From Breoghania sp037026715 (GTDB lineage: Bacteria > Pseudomonadota > Alphaproteobacteria > Rhizobiales > Stappiaceae): 64,000 nucleotides of DNA. Numbering within the stretch: position 1 is the stretch's first letter; each line of letters opens with the position of its first letter. Location: assembly GCF_037026715.1 (NCBI RefSeq), contig NZ_JBANCG010000007.1:186001-250000 (forward strand), given 5' to 3'. The translations under genes were made by a program, and so were the position numbers. Under the pieces are notes generated by a model. That model was not told where the DNA came from, did no database searches, and saw only the letters and a list, made by a program, of their open reading frames with translations. Below are positions 51,800-60,311 of this stretch, one piece after another.

Positions 51800-52897
51800 A
51801 TGGATGGAATTGACCCGCAGGTGCTGCTGCCGGTCCTTGGATTGGGCGCGGGCGCGGTCCTCGGCTACACCGCCCGCATCAACCGTTTCTGCACGCTCTC
51901 CGCGCTGGAACGGCACTGGTACGCAGGCGACTCGCGCGGCTTGCGGACTTGGGTCCTCGCGGCAACCGTCGCCCTGATCGCCAGCCAGGCGGCCAGTTTC
52001 CTCGGATATGCGGATCTTTCGCAGAGTTTTTATCTCGATCCCGACTTCGGCCTGACCGGCGCCGTGCTCGGCGGCCTGATGTTCGGTTTCGGAATGGCGC
52101 TCGTTGGCACCTGCGGCTTCGGCGCCGTAATCCGCCTGGGAGGCGGCAGCCTGCGGTCTGCGGTCGTCCTGATCGTCCTGGGGCTGGCCGCTCTGACCGC
52201 CCAGCGCGGGCTGCTGGCGCCGTTGCGCATTCTCATCGTGGACGATCTGGCGCTCGATCTCTCCGCCGCCGGCGACCAGTCGCTTGGAGGCCTTGTCTCC
52301 GCCGGTCTCGGCTTTTCCGTCGGTCCGCTCGTTGCTGCGGCAACCGCACTCGCCATGCTCGGCTGGATCTTTTCCGACCGTTCGTATCGTCGCGCGTTTC
52401 CGGAAATGGCCACGGGGACGCTCATCGGCCTTTCCGTTTCCTTCGGCTGGATCGCCACGACCTGGGCGGCCCGGCACGCCTTCGGTCCCGTCCAGATCGA
52501 GGCGGCCTCCTTCGTGGTACCCGTCGGCGATACGCTGCTGCAGTTCATTACCTATACCGGCACGCTACCCGACTACGGCGTGGGGCTCATCGCCGGCACG
52601 CTGATGGGAGCCGGTATAGGCGCGTGGCGGAAGAAGGACGCCCGCTGGGAAGCCTGCGACGACGCTCGCGAACTGGGCCGCCACTTCATGGGCGCGAGCC
52701 TGATGGGCGTGGGCGGGGTCTTTGCAATGGGCTGCACGATCGGACAAGGAATCTCGGCCGTCTCGACGCTCGCCATATCCGCGCCGATCGTCTTTTTCTC
52801 CATCGTCATCGGCGCCCGGTTGGGCCTCGCTTGGCTGATCGAGGGATCCGTCAGGGCGCTGATCCCCGGCCTCAACCGCAGCCACCCGGCAGAATAA
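51800..52897 (+). CDS. YeeE/YedE-family transporter, SoxT-like (copy 1)
   Basis: From ATG 51800, with GGGAGGAGG upstream, the protein has 365 residues and about nine to ten membrane helices. The internal repeat carries conserved cysteines in RINRFCTLSALE, GTCGFGAVIRLGGG and MGCTIGQGISA. The founding YeeE protein imports thiosulfate. Members next to sox genes (SoxT) are thought to move sulfur compounds or signals. It follows soxR on the same strand and is convergent with the MBL gene. The substrate is inferred. Confidence 0.88.
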   Translation: MDGIDPQVLLPVLGLGAGAVLGYTARINRFCTLSALERHWYAGDSRGLRTWVLAATVALIASQAASFLGYADLSQSFYLDPDFGLTGAVLGGLMFGFGMALVGTCGFGAVIRLGGGSLRSAVVLIVLGLAALTAQRGLLAPLRILIVDDLALDLSAAGDQSLGGLVSAGLGFSVGPLVAAATALAMLGWIFSDRSYRRAFPEMATGTLIGLSVSFGWIATTWAARHAFGPVQIEAASFVVPVGDTLLQFITYTGTLPDYGVGLIAGTLMGAGIGAWRKKDARWEACDDARELGRHFMGASLMGVGGVFAMGCTIGQGISAVSTLAISAPIVFFSIVIGARLGLAWLIEGSVRALIPGLNRSHPAE

Positions 52898-52931
52898 GCT
52901 TTCCGAACCCCGAAACCAGGTGGCAAGCCCC

Positions 52932-53870
52932 TCATGCCGGCAGGAACCGATAGGCACCGCCGGAGCGTTCCACAGTGCCTATGCCTGGATAGGGCAGATG
53001 AAAACCGACGATGGCTGCCTTGTCTTCAGCAAGCCGGTCGAGCAACGCCTTGCGCGTGACGGCGCCCTGCGCCCGGTCCTGATCGGACCCGATCTCCCAA
53101 TCAGGTCGCTCAAACGAAATGACCGGATGCGTGATTGCGTCTCCCGTCACCAGCACCGGGTCCGGCCCCCCGTGCAGCATGAAGGAGACATGGCCCGGCG
53201 TGTGCCCCGTGGTGTCGACGGCCTCCACGCCCGGCACCGGCATGTCGCCAGCCTTGAAGAAGGATACCGCCGCCTCGATCGCATCGAACCGGTTGCGGGC
53301 GCCCACGACGAAGGACTTGCGCTCCTCCGGCATGAGCGACAGCGTATCCTCCGCACGCCAGAAGTCCCATTCGGCTTGCGAGATCCAGTGGCGGGCGCTT
53401 GAAAAGACCGGCTCGTCGAAATCGTCGAGTACGCCCCAGATGTGATCGGGATGGGCGTGGGTGAAGACGACGTCGGTGATGTCCGATGGATCGACGCCCG
53501 CCGCCGCCAGACTGCTGCCGAGCCGACCGGCCGTCGGCTGGAAATTGGCGCCCGAGCCGGCATCAAACAGCACGAGCCGGTCGCCCGTCCTGAACAGCGT
53601 CAAATTGCAGGCCGGTTCCACCTGATCGCTGGGCAATCCATGGGGCGCAAGAAGGGTCTCGATCTCGGCCTTCGAGCGGTCGGGCAGAATGAAACCCATC
53701 GGCAGGACGAGGTTGCCGTCCGAGACGACCTGAAGCGAGGCGTCGCCCAGCGCGAGCGTCGAAGCCCGGGCCGGGCCCAGGGGCAATCCCGATCCGGCAA
53801 GCGCGGCGGCGGCAGCGGCCGCCCCCGACAGAAGCGTTCTTCGATCGATCCTCGGGATTTCTCGCCTCAT
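52932..53870 (-). CDS. Tat-exported metallo-beta-lactamase-fold hydrolase, SoxH-like
   Basis: The 312-residue protein has a Tat signal (IDRRTLLSGAAAAAAALAG). The MBL core follows, with metal ligands in THAHPDHIWG, histidines in TTGHTPGHVS, an aspartate in VTGDAITH and a final histidine in VGFHLPYPG. Paracoccus sox clusters end with soxH, a predicted MBL-fold hydrolase, but relationship here is by fold and place only. Periplasmic location suits a thiol- or persulfide-ester hydrolase. GGAGGAG precedes the ATG. It sits between the two YeeE/YedE genes. Confidence 0.85.
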   Translation of the reverse strand: MRREIPRIDRRTLLSGAAAAAAALAGSGLPLGPARASTLALGDASLQVVSDGNLVLPMGFILPDRSKAEIETLLAPHGLPSDQVEPACNLTLFRTGDRLVLFDAGSGANFQPTAGRLGSSLAAAGVDPSDITDVVFTHAHPDHIWGVLDDFDEPVFSSARHWISQAEWDFWRAEDTLSLMPEERKSFVVGARNRFDAIEAAVSFFKAGDMPVPGVEAVDTTGHTPGHVSFMLHGGPDPVLVTGDAITHPVISFERPDWEIGSDQDRAQGAVTRKALLDRLAEDKAAIVGFHLPYPGIGTVERSGGAYRFLPA

Positions 53871-53884
53871 GACATCTCCTCCAA

Positions 53885-53910
53885 ATAAATATAGTATTTT
53901 TTGAATTTAT
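53885..53910. promoter_or_regulatory. AT-rich dyad in the MBL/yedE divergent region
   Basis: ATAAAT and ATTTAT are separated by 14 bases, giving the same 26-bp overall size as the soxS/soxV dyad. It is the only AT-rich patch in this divergent spacer and could be a promoter or a third SoxR site. Confidence 0.35.
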
Positions 53911-53968
53911 AAGGGCGTGGCTTGACCCGCGTCAATGCGACGGGCTCTCGCCGCCCTTTCGCTGCGGA

Positions 53969-55081
53969 ATGTCCAATCCCGGCCTTCGGAACATGACCAT
54001 GGACCTCGCCTTCCTGCTCGATCGCTTCCCCGAGCCTGCCATTCTCGCCTTTGGCGGCCTGGCGATCGGTCTCATGTTCGGCGCTTTCGCCCAGCAGAGC
54101 CGGTTCTGCCTGCGCGCGGCCGTGGTCGAATTCGTCGAAGGCACGCCCGGTCCCAAACTCGCCATCTGGCTGCTGACCTTTTCCGCCGCAGTGCTGGGAA
54201 CCCAGTTGCTCGTCTTCAGCGATCTGGCGCAGCTTGCCGAGGCGCGCCAGATCGCCTCACCGCAAAGCCTGTCGGGAGCGGCACTTGGCGGGTTGATGTT
54301 CGGAGCGGGCATGGTCTTGGCGCGCGGTTGCGCCAGCCGGCTTCTCGTTCTCTCCGCGACCGGAAATCTCAGGGCTTTGCTCTCCGGGCTCGTCTTTGCG
54401 GTTGTCGCCCAGGCAAGCCTTCGCGGCATCCTGCGACCTCTGCGCGAATGGCTGGCCGCAGGATTCACCACCACCGAGATCGGCGGCAACGATCTTCTCG
54501 CCTTCACGGGCACCACGACAGGTTGGGCCTTGGCATTCGCCGCTCTGTGGCTCGGAGCCGGGCTGTTCGTTGCCTTGCGTGCCCGCATACCGATCTGGCA
54601 GGCTGCTGCGGCGGCGGCCGCCGGGCTGACGATACCGCTGGCATGGTGGTTCACCGCCGGCATGGCGGGTCAGGCCTTTGACCCGGTCCAGGTGGAGGCG
54701 GTGACTTTCACCGGCCCCTCCGCCGACACCCTGATGCTCGTGCTCTCTCCGCCGGGAGGCGCGCTCGATTTCGATGTGGGGCTGGTTCCCGGCGTCTTTC
54801 TCGGCTCGGCTCTAGCCGCATTGCTTGCTCGGGAATGGAAGATCGTCGGCTTTCACGACGGCCCGTCCATGCGGCGCTACCTGCTGGGGGCAGCCCTGAT
54901 GGGGTTCGGCGGGATGCTCGCCGGCGGCTGCGCGGTGGGAGCCGGCGTTACGGGTGCCTCGGTCTTCGCGGTCACGGCCTGGGTTGCGCTGAGCGGGATC
55001 TGGATCGCAGCCGGGCTGACGCACCACCTGCTCGACAGGCGCACAAGGGACCGCCCATCGGCCGCCACTGCTGCCGAATAA
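53969..55081 (+). CDS. YeeE/YedE-family transporter (copy 2)
   Basis: The 370-residue membrane protein has the same plan as copy 1. Its repeat motifs QQSRFCLRAAV, LARGCASRLLVL and GGCAVGAGVTGASV carry the conserved cysteines. Starts at 53969 (MSNPGLRNM), 53993 or 53999 (MDLAFLLDRF) are possible, and none has a strong ribosome site. Divergence from copy 1 suggests distinct substrates rather than recent duplication. It is divergent from the MBL gene and is the last gene of the sulfur island before tRNA-Thr. Confidence 0.87.
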   Translation: MSNPGLRNMTMDLAFLLDRFPEPAILAFGGLAIGLMFGAFAQQSRFCLRAAVVEFVEGTPGPKLAIWLLTFSAAVLGTQLLVFSDLAQLAEARQIASPQSLSGAALGGLMFGAGMVLARGCASRLLVLSATGNLRALLSGLVFAVVAQASLRGILRPLREWLAAGFTTTEIGGNDLLAFTGTTTGWALAFAALWLGAGLFVALRARIPIWQAAAAAAAGLTIPLAWWFTAGMAGQAFDPVQVEAVTFTGPSADTLMLVLSPPGGALDFDVGLVPGVFLGSALAALLAREWKIVGFHDGPSMRRYLLGAALMGFGGMLAGGCAVGAGVTGASVFAVTAWVALSGIWIAAGLTHHLLDRRTRDRPSAATAAE

Positions 55082-55144
55082 TATCGCAACAGCGGCACGC
55101 CGGTCGCTGCACGGATCTGCCTGAAGAGAATTTGCAGGGGAGAG

Positions 55145-55220
55145 TGGTGCCGCTTGTCAGACTCGAACTGACGACCCCATCATTACGAATGATGTGCTCT
55201 ACCAACTGAGCTAAAGCGGC
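55145..55220 (-). tRNA. tRNA-Thr (anticodon CGT)
   Basis: The minus strand forms a full cloverleaf. The acceptor GCCGCTT pairs with AAGCGGC, the D arm has TAGCTCAG, and the anticodon loop TTCGTAA has anticodon CGT. The T arm carries GTTCGAGTC, and a discriminator A with encoded CCA follows. It borders the sulfur island. Confidence 0.97.
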
Positions 55221-55311
55221 GCTCGGAAAGGGTCCGAAAGTGAGCGCTTGATATACGCTTCGCCGGAGCGATGCAAGTGGCGATACGTCGTTCCGTGCGT
55301 CTTGTCCGCAA

Positions 55312-55338
55312 GGTGTCGCGGAACGTTGCCGCGACACC
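55312..55338. terminator. hairpin between hemY and tRNA-Thr
   Basis: GGTGTCGCGG and CCGCGACACC form a perfect 10-bp stem with a 7-base loop, 73 bases after the hemY stop. No T-run follows on the minus strand. It probably marks the hemY mRNA end. Confidence 0.5.
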
Positions 55339-55410
55339 CCAATTCTCGATCAGTCCCACTGTCTGTTAACGGCACGGAGTCCGGCCCGCGATCGGATAGA
55401 ACTGCCGCCT

Positions 55411-57417
55411 TCAGAAGAACTTGCGGCTCCGGCGCGGGATATCGTCTGCGTCCGCTTCCACGCCCGGGTCGTCGGGCGGGCGCGGCATGGCGATGTCGCC
55501 GACGGGTTCGAGCGCGTCCGCCTCGGCTCCCCGCCCGGCATCACCGGCTCCGGCCGGAGCCGACGTGAGGGTTTCCGGCCTGATCGCAGCGGGAGACGAT
55601 GCCGAAGACGCTGCCGGAGCAGCAGGCTTGTCCGCGCCCGTGTCACCTGCAAGCACCTCGGCCACCCCTTCGTCCTTCGAAACATCCGTGGCGGCGGCCG
55701 GCACGGTCTGTCCGGAGGCGAGCCTTTGCGCAACGCGTGCCTTGACGCGGTCCGCAGGTGTCTTTGGCTCGGCCGCAGGCGTCTTCGGCGCGGCCGCAGG
55801 CGCAGGTTCTGGCTTTTTCTCAAGGTGGGTCCCGACCACGTCCGGCGCCTTGGGTGCGACCGGTTCCGGCTTCGTTTCCAGGACGTCTTTCATGACGGCC
55901 GCAATGGTCGGCTTGTCCGGTTCGGCTTTGGACGGTTCCGGCTCGACAACCTTGCCTTCCGGTTTCACGGCAGGTTTCGTCTCAGCCTTTGGGCTCGACA
56001 TGACCGGTTTCGGGGCAACCGGCTCCGGCTTCAGCGTTTCCACCGGCGTACCACTCGCGGGAAGATCTTCCGGCGCCGGCCACTCGGCGGGCAGTTCCAG
56101 AAGATCCTCTGTGTCCGTCGTCTCCGGCGCGCCGATGCGCTCGACGGGCGCCTTCCATTCGAACGCGTCGAGCTTGCCGGTGACCGGCGAAACCGGCGCC
56201 CACGCATCGGCCATCATGCCATCCGCGATCCAGGCGGGATCGCGCGGCGCTCTGACGGCCCGCGACAGCCATTCGCGCACGCGGCCGCGATCGCCATGCT
56301 CGCCTTCTTCGAGATCGGCCATGAGCAGGAAAACCCGCTGGGTCGGCTGGCTCTTGAGCAACGGCCGCAGCTGATCGCGGGCGCTCGCCCAGTCGCGGGC
56401 CTGGATGGCGGCACGGGCAATCGCAAGTGCGCCTTCAACATTGTGGCCGCGCATGTCGTTGAGCGCCTTGACCCGCTTCAGCCGGTCGCGGGCGCTGTCG
56501 CCGGGACGAACATGGGCGTAGGCCTCCGCGATGTCGGGATGAGGAAACTTCTTCCAGGTCGTCTCCAGCACCTTGGACGCCTTGCGCACGTCGCCGCGCC
56601 GCGTCAGCAGTCGGCCGGAGATGACCGCGGCCGGAACGAGATCGGGCGCCAGTCCGTGCGCTTCCATGGCGAGCTGGCGGGCGCGGTCGGGTTCGTGATC
56701 CTCGATCTCCATCGCCCGGGCGGTCAGCAGCACCGCCTTCTGCCGGCGCAACGTCGGCTTGTCGATCAGCTTGGCATGCGCATTGCGCTCCAGCGTGACG
56801 ACCGCCTGCTCCCAGTCATGCGCGGCGGCCTGATAGGCGAGCACAGCCTTGCCCGCCCAGGACAGACCCGGCGAGAGCTTGTGCGCTTCCTCCGCATAAT
56901 GGCGGGCCGCCAGCGGCTCCTTTTGCCGCTCGGCTTCCACGAACAGGCCGTGCAGACCCAGAAGCCGGGTTTCCTCGTCCTCCAGCATGGCCTCGAAATG
57001 GGCGCGCGCTTCCTCGCGACGGCCGGCCATCTGGGCGGATTGGGCGAGAAGCAGCTTGGCCGCCGGCTCGCTTTTCAGGAGTTTCTGCGCCTCGTTGCCG
57101 TATTTGCCGGCGGCGCGGGCATCGCCCGCCCCAAGTGCGATCAAACCATGGGAAAGCGCGCTGAACCCGCGCTCGCGGCGCCGGCGCTTGAAGAAGCGCG
57201 ACAGGGAACCCGGCGTGTGCAGGATCGCCTTCACCAGCGACCAGATGAACCCGATAACGAGCATGAGAACGCCGAGCGCGATCATCAGCGTCATCAGGCC
57301 CATCTCGATGTGATAGCCCTGCCAGTCGATGGCCACCACGCCCGGCCTGTCGGCCAGCCACGCGAAGCCCATCGCGATCACGAAGACAACGGCGAAGAAG
57401 GTAAGGACGCGTACCAT
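55411..57417 (-). CDS. hemY: HemY-like haem-biosynthesis protein (membrane TPR protein)
   Basis: The 668-residue protein has two N-terminal membrane helices (VLTFFAVVFVIAMGFAWLAD and LMTLMIALGVLMLVIGFIWSL), the HemY_N domain, and a TPR region with ALSHGLIALGAGDARAAGKYG and LLGLHGLFVEAERQKEPLAA. The last 250 residues are rich in Pro, Glu, Ala and Lys and look disordered. HemY is associated with haem synthesis, but its action is unclear. It starts 15 bases after the mitofilin-like gene. Usually this pair follows hemCD, but here it lies far from them on the other strand. Confidence 0.88.
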   Translation of the reverse strand: MVRVLTFFAVVFVIAMGFAWLADRPGVVAIDWQGYHIEMGLMTLMIALGVLMLVIGFIWSLVKAILHTPGSLSRFFKRRRRERGFSALSHGLIALGAGDARAAGKYGNEAQKLLKSEPAAKLLLAQSAQMAGRREEARAHFEAMLEDEETRLLGLHGLFVEAERQKEPLAARHYAEEAHKLSPGLSWAGKAVLAYQAAAHDWEQAVVTLERNAHAKLIDKPTLRRQKAVLLTARAMEIEDHEPDRARQLAMEAHGLAPDLVPAAVISGRLLTRRGDVRKASKVLETTWKKFPHPDIAEAYAHVRPGDSARDRLKRVKALNDMRGHNVEGALAIARAAIQARDWASARDQLRPLLKSQPTQRVFLLMADLEEGEHGDRGRVREWLSRAVRAPRDPAWIADGMMADAWAPVSPVTGKLDAFEWKAPVERIGAPETTDTEDLLELPAEWPAPEDLPASGTPVETLKPEPVAPKPVMSSPKAETKPAVKPEGKVVEPEPSKAEPDKPTIAAVMKDVLETKPEPVAPKAPDVVGTHLEKKPEPAPAAAPKTPAAEPKTPADRVKARVAQRLASGQTVPAAATDVSKDEGVAEVLAGDTGADKPAAPAASSASSPAAIRPETLTSAPAGAGDAGRGAEADALEPVGDIAMPRPPDDPGVEADADDIPRRSRKFF

Positions 57418-57432
57418 GAAGGTGTCTCCGGA

Positions 57433-59253
57433 TCAGCTGTCTTTGGCGAGCGCCTTGATGACCTCGGCGGTCACCTTGTCGACAAGGGCGTTAGCGGCGA
57501 TGCGCGTGCGCGCGGATGCGGCCCACGCCTTGCCCGCATTCTGGGTGCCTTCGGGCAGCGTCTCGTAGATCTTGAGCGCCTGCTCGAGATCCCCGTTGCG
57601 CACGTTCTCCTCCATGCGCCCGAGCGCGCCCATCGGTCCGCTGCCCGCGCCTTCGCCCGTTGCCCGCACCTGAACCAGCGAACGCATGTTGTTGAGGAAC
57701 TTGTCCGCAACCGAGTTGCCGGTGTCCACACGCTCAAGCGTCGACGCCATCCGGGCCGCCACGGCGGGGAAGGACGTGATGAGTTCGGTCTCGGTGGTGA
57801 TGCCGCTTCCGGCATTGGCCTCGAGCGCATGCAGATCCGTACCGGGCGGCAGCGCGGAGCGGACCGCCGCAAGTTCGCCCGTGTAGGGACGACCGGCGTC
57901 GACCGCACTCTTCAGGAGCGAGACGGCAATCGCGCGCGATGCCGTTTCACGTGCGCCGGGGCCGCCCATGATGTCTTCCATGGCCGTCATGCGCTTTTCC
58001 AGCCCGTCGAGCCGCTCCTTTGCCGCCGCGATATCGCTGCGTGCCGAATCGGCGGCCCCCTCGAGCGTGCCGAGCCGCGCGGCCTGCGCCTCGATATCCT
58101 TTTTCGTCAGGTCGAGCGTATCGGACAGCGCGTCGAGACGACCGGAGAAGGCCTTCATCGTATCCCCAACGACGGCATCGCCCTCGTTGGCGGCCTTCGC
58201 GGCCGCGCTCGCCGCTTCGCTCGCGGCCTTGGTGCGCCCGTCCAGAGCCGCGACCTTCTGGCCAAGATCGTCGAGCGCTTTCTGTACCGCCGGACTGGTG
58301 TCGCCTTCGAGCTTGCCGACCTTGGTGTCGATCTCCGCGACCTGCCCTTGCAGCTTCTCGACACTATCGCCGAGGCTGGCGAGTGCCGCGGAGGATCCGG
58401 CCCCACCGGAAGAGACGAAGCGGCGCAGTTCGTCGAGCCCGTCCGCGACCGCCTTCACGTCGGACTTGAGCCCCGCCTCCGTCTGCGTGCGCTCTTCAAG
58501 GGTCTGCAACCGCGTCGACAGGTCGTTGACCACGGAAGGCGCCACGGTCGGCGCAGCCTCCGTCTTGGAGAGTTCGCGCATACGCTCGTCAAGCGCCGCG
58601 AACCGGCTGTCGGCCGCCGCAAGTTGCGCCTGCAGATCCGAGATGTCCGTTCCGCTAGAGAATGACAGCAGCCCGGCCTGTCCCGCCCCCCAGACGCCAC
58701 CGAACGCGACGACGGCGCCAATGCCGGCGGCAAGCGCCATTCCGCCGATGCCGGCGGATCCGCGTTTCGCCTCGGCGCCAGCCCTCGAACGGCTTTCGGG
58801 GCGCTGATTCGCGGACGAAGGAGAGGCTGTGGAACGGCCATTGTCGCCAGCCGAACCGGAGGGTCCGCCCTGCCCGGATGCCCCGCGTGCACCCGCCTTC
58901 GCTTCGCTCGCCGCCTGCGCCTGCTTGCTGCGCACTTCCTCCGCGGTGAGATCGATCGTCAACGGCTTGCCACCGCGCGGGCCCGCACCCTTAGAGGCGC
59001 CGGAGGAACCCGAGCCCGATTGGCCCGAACCTGATTGACCAGCCCCCGGCTGACCGGCCCCCGGCTTGGCAGAAGCCCCCTGTCCGCTGCCCGGCTTGGC
59101 CGAACCGGCGGCACCGCTCTTGGCTTCTGTCTGCGAGCCCTGGCCGGCCGGCCTTGCACTCGCACCGGCACCGCCAGCGCCACCGGGCTTGGCACCGCTC
59201 TTGTCGGCGGGCCTGGCGTTTTCACTGGACGTTTTGTCTTTATCGGAAGCCAT
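57433..59253 (-). CDS. mitofilin-like inner-membrane protein (COG4223 type)
   Basis: From ATG 59253 (MASDKDKTSSENARP), with GAGGAA upstream, the protein has 606 residues. The first 150 are Gly/Ser/Ala/Gln low complexity with short tandem GSGQ-like repeats. A membrane helix follows (about residues 175-200, MALAAGIGAVVAFGGVWGA), then a long coiled-coil and the C-terminal helical domain with LKSAVDAGRPYTGELAAVRSALP and GDLEQALKIYETLP. Alphaproteobacterial mitofilin homologues shape inner-membrane folds and sit beside haem genes. Its start lies at a proposed inversion end. Confidence 0.85.
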   Translation of the reverse strand: MASDKDKTSSENARPADKSGAKPGGAGGAGASARPAGQGSQTEAKSGAAGSAKPGSGQGASAKPGAGQPGAGQSGSGQSGSGSSGASKGAGPRGGKPLTIDLTAEEVRSKQAQAASEAKAGARGASGQGGPSGSAGDNGRSTASPSSANQRPESRSRAGAEAKRGSAGIGGMALAAGIGAVVAFGGVWGAGQAGLLSFSSGTDISDLQAQLAAADSRFAALDERMRELSKTEAAPTVAPSVVNDLSTRLQTLEERTQTEAGLKSDVKAVADGLDELRRFVSSGGAGSSAALASLGDSVEKLQGQVAEIDTKVGKLEGDTSPAVQKALDDLGQKVAALDGRTKAASEAASAAAKAANEGDAVVGDTMKAFSGRLDALSDTLDLTKKDIEAQAARLGTLEGAADSARSDIAAAKERLDGLEKRMTAMEDIMGGPGARETASRAIAVSLLKSAVDAGRPYTGELAAVRSALPPGTDLHALEANAGSGITTETELITSFPAVAARMASTLERVDTGNSVADKFLNNMRSLVQVRATGEGAGSGPMGALGRMEENVRNGDLEQALKIYETLPEGTQNAGKAWAASARTRIAANALVDKVTAEVIKALAKDS

Positions 59254-59663
59254 TCCGTTCCTCGAAATTCGCGCGTGTCTGGAACGCTGCGCCGCCCGCC
59301 AAGCCCGACTATACAGGCTCGCCTCGACCACGGCAGGGGGTCTTTACGACCGATTCGCTGCGCCCTCATGTTGTCGGTATATCTCAACGGGACCAGGGCA
59401 CGGCCCGCCTTTCCGGCATTCGGCTCCCCGGCGGCAAAAGCCGCGAAGAAGCCCGGAGACCACGGTTCATTGTACCCCATTGTCGCTGCGACGAAACCGC
59501 GCCTTAATAACGTATGGACACCGCATGGGTGTCCGCATCGGCCGCTTACGTCCGCAGATCGCATTCATGACGAGTTTATCGCTCCGGGCCGAAACGGCCA
59601 CCCGCCGCAGCCTGACGCAAATCACCGCAGGACAACTTCCGGGATAATACTCAGGATAACCCA
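59254..59663. other. 410-bp divergent region without a supported gene
   Basis: This spacer separates the mitofilin-like gene and the GNAT gene. Plus-strand frames here overlap the mitofilin gene and lack ribosome sites. A possible promoter (TTGTCG at 59480, 18-base spacer, TTAATA at 59504) faces the GNAT gene. A hairpin follows it and is listed separately. Confidence 0.5.
59516..59534. promoter_or_regulatory. operator-like hairpin in the mitofilin/GNAT spacer
   Basis: GGACACC and GGTGTCC flank the loop GCATG. It lies where transcription from the possible promoter at 59480-59509 would begin. Confidence 0.3.
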
Positions 59664-60311
59664 TTGACCGAATTTGCTCCTACCCAACCTGTCGCTCCTG
59701 TTGCCCCGGTGGTGCTGGCCGGCCGGTTCGTGCGGCTGGAACCGGCCGAAGAGCGGCACCGGGCGGGGCTTGCAGCGCTTCACGCCGATGCAGGGCCCCG
59801 CATCTTTGCAAACTCTCCGTTTGCGGGATCGTTCGATGACTACTTCGATGCAGCCCTCGCATCGAGCGAGGCGGATGCCCACGTGCCCTTCGTGGTGCGC
59901 GCGATGACGGATGACGCCTTCGTCGGCATGACGCGGCTCTTCGATATCCATCCCGGCGATCGCGGACTGGAGATCGGCTATACCTGGTATCATCCGGCCC
60001 ACTGGGGCGGGGCGACGAACCCGGAATGCAAGCTGCTTCTGATGCAATATGCCTTCGAGGCATGCCGATACAGCCGCGTTCAGCTGAAGACGGACGCCCG
60101 CAATGCCCACTCGCAGGCCGCAATGGCCAAGATGGGCGCGACGCGCGAGGGTGTGCTGCGCCATCACAAGGTGCTGCCCGACGGGCGGTGGCGCGATTCG
60201 GTCTATTTTTCGGTTCTGGCGGAAGACTGGCCAGACATCCGGGCGGGCCTGGAGGCGCGTCTTGCCCGTTTCTCTTCACCGAATGGCCTGCACTCGGCCG
60301 CAGAAGGCTAG
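59664..60311 (+). CDS. GNAT-family N-acetyltransferase (RimJ/RimL-like)
   Basis: The 215-residue protein starts at a TTG with AGGA eight bases upstream. It carries the RimJ-type layout: GRFVRLEPAEERHRAGLAAL, FVVRAMTDDAFVGMTRLFDI, LEIGYTWYHPAHWGGATNPECKLLLMQYAFE and LKTDARNAHSQAAMAKMGATREGVLRHH. It uses acetyl-CoA to acetylate an amine, and the substrate is unknown. Its last four bases overlap the convergent TauE gene. Confidence 0.88.
   Translation: MTEFAPTQPVAPVAPVVLAGRFVRLEPAEERHRAGLAALHADAGPRIFANSPFAGSFDDYFDAALASSEADAHVPFVVRAMTDDAFVGMTRLFDIHPGDRGLEIGYTWYHPAHWGGATNPECKLLLMQYAFEACRYSRVQLKTDARNAHSQAAMAKMGATREGVLRHHKVLPDGRWRDSVYFSVLAEDWPDIRAGLEARLARFSSPNGLHSAAEG

Noticed and set aside
55145..55220. 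tRNA-Thr as an integration site for the sulfur island
   Set aside because: No integrase gene and no direct repeat of the tRNA 3' end were found at the other side of the island.
55726..58665. 979-residue plus-strand frame antisense to hemY and the mitofilin-like gene
   Set aside because: It is a codon-bias shadow rich in Arg/Gly/His spanning two well-supported genes on the minus strand.
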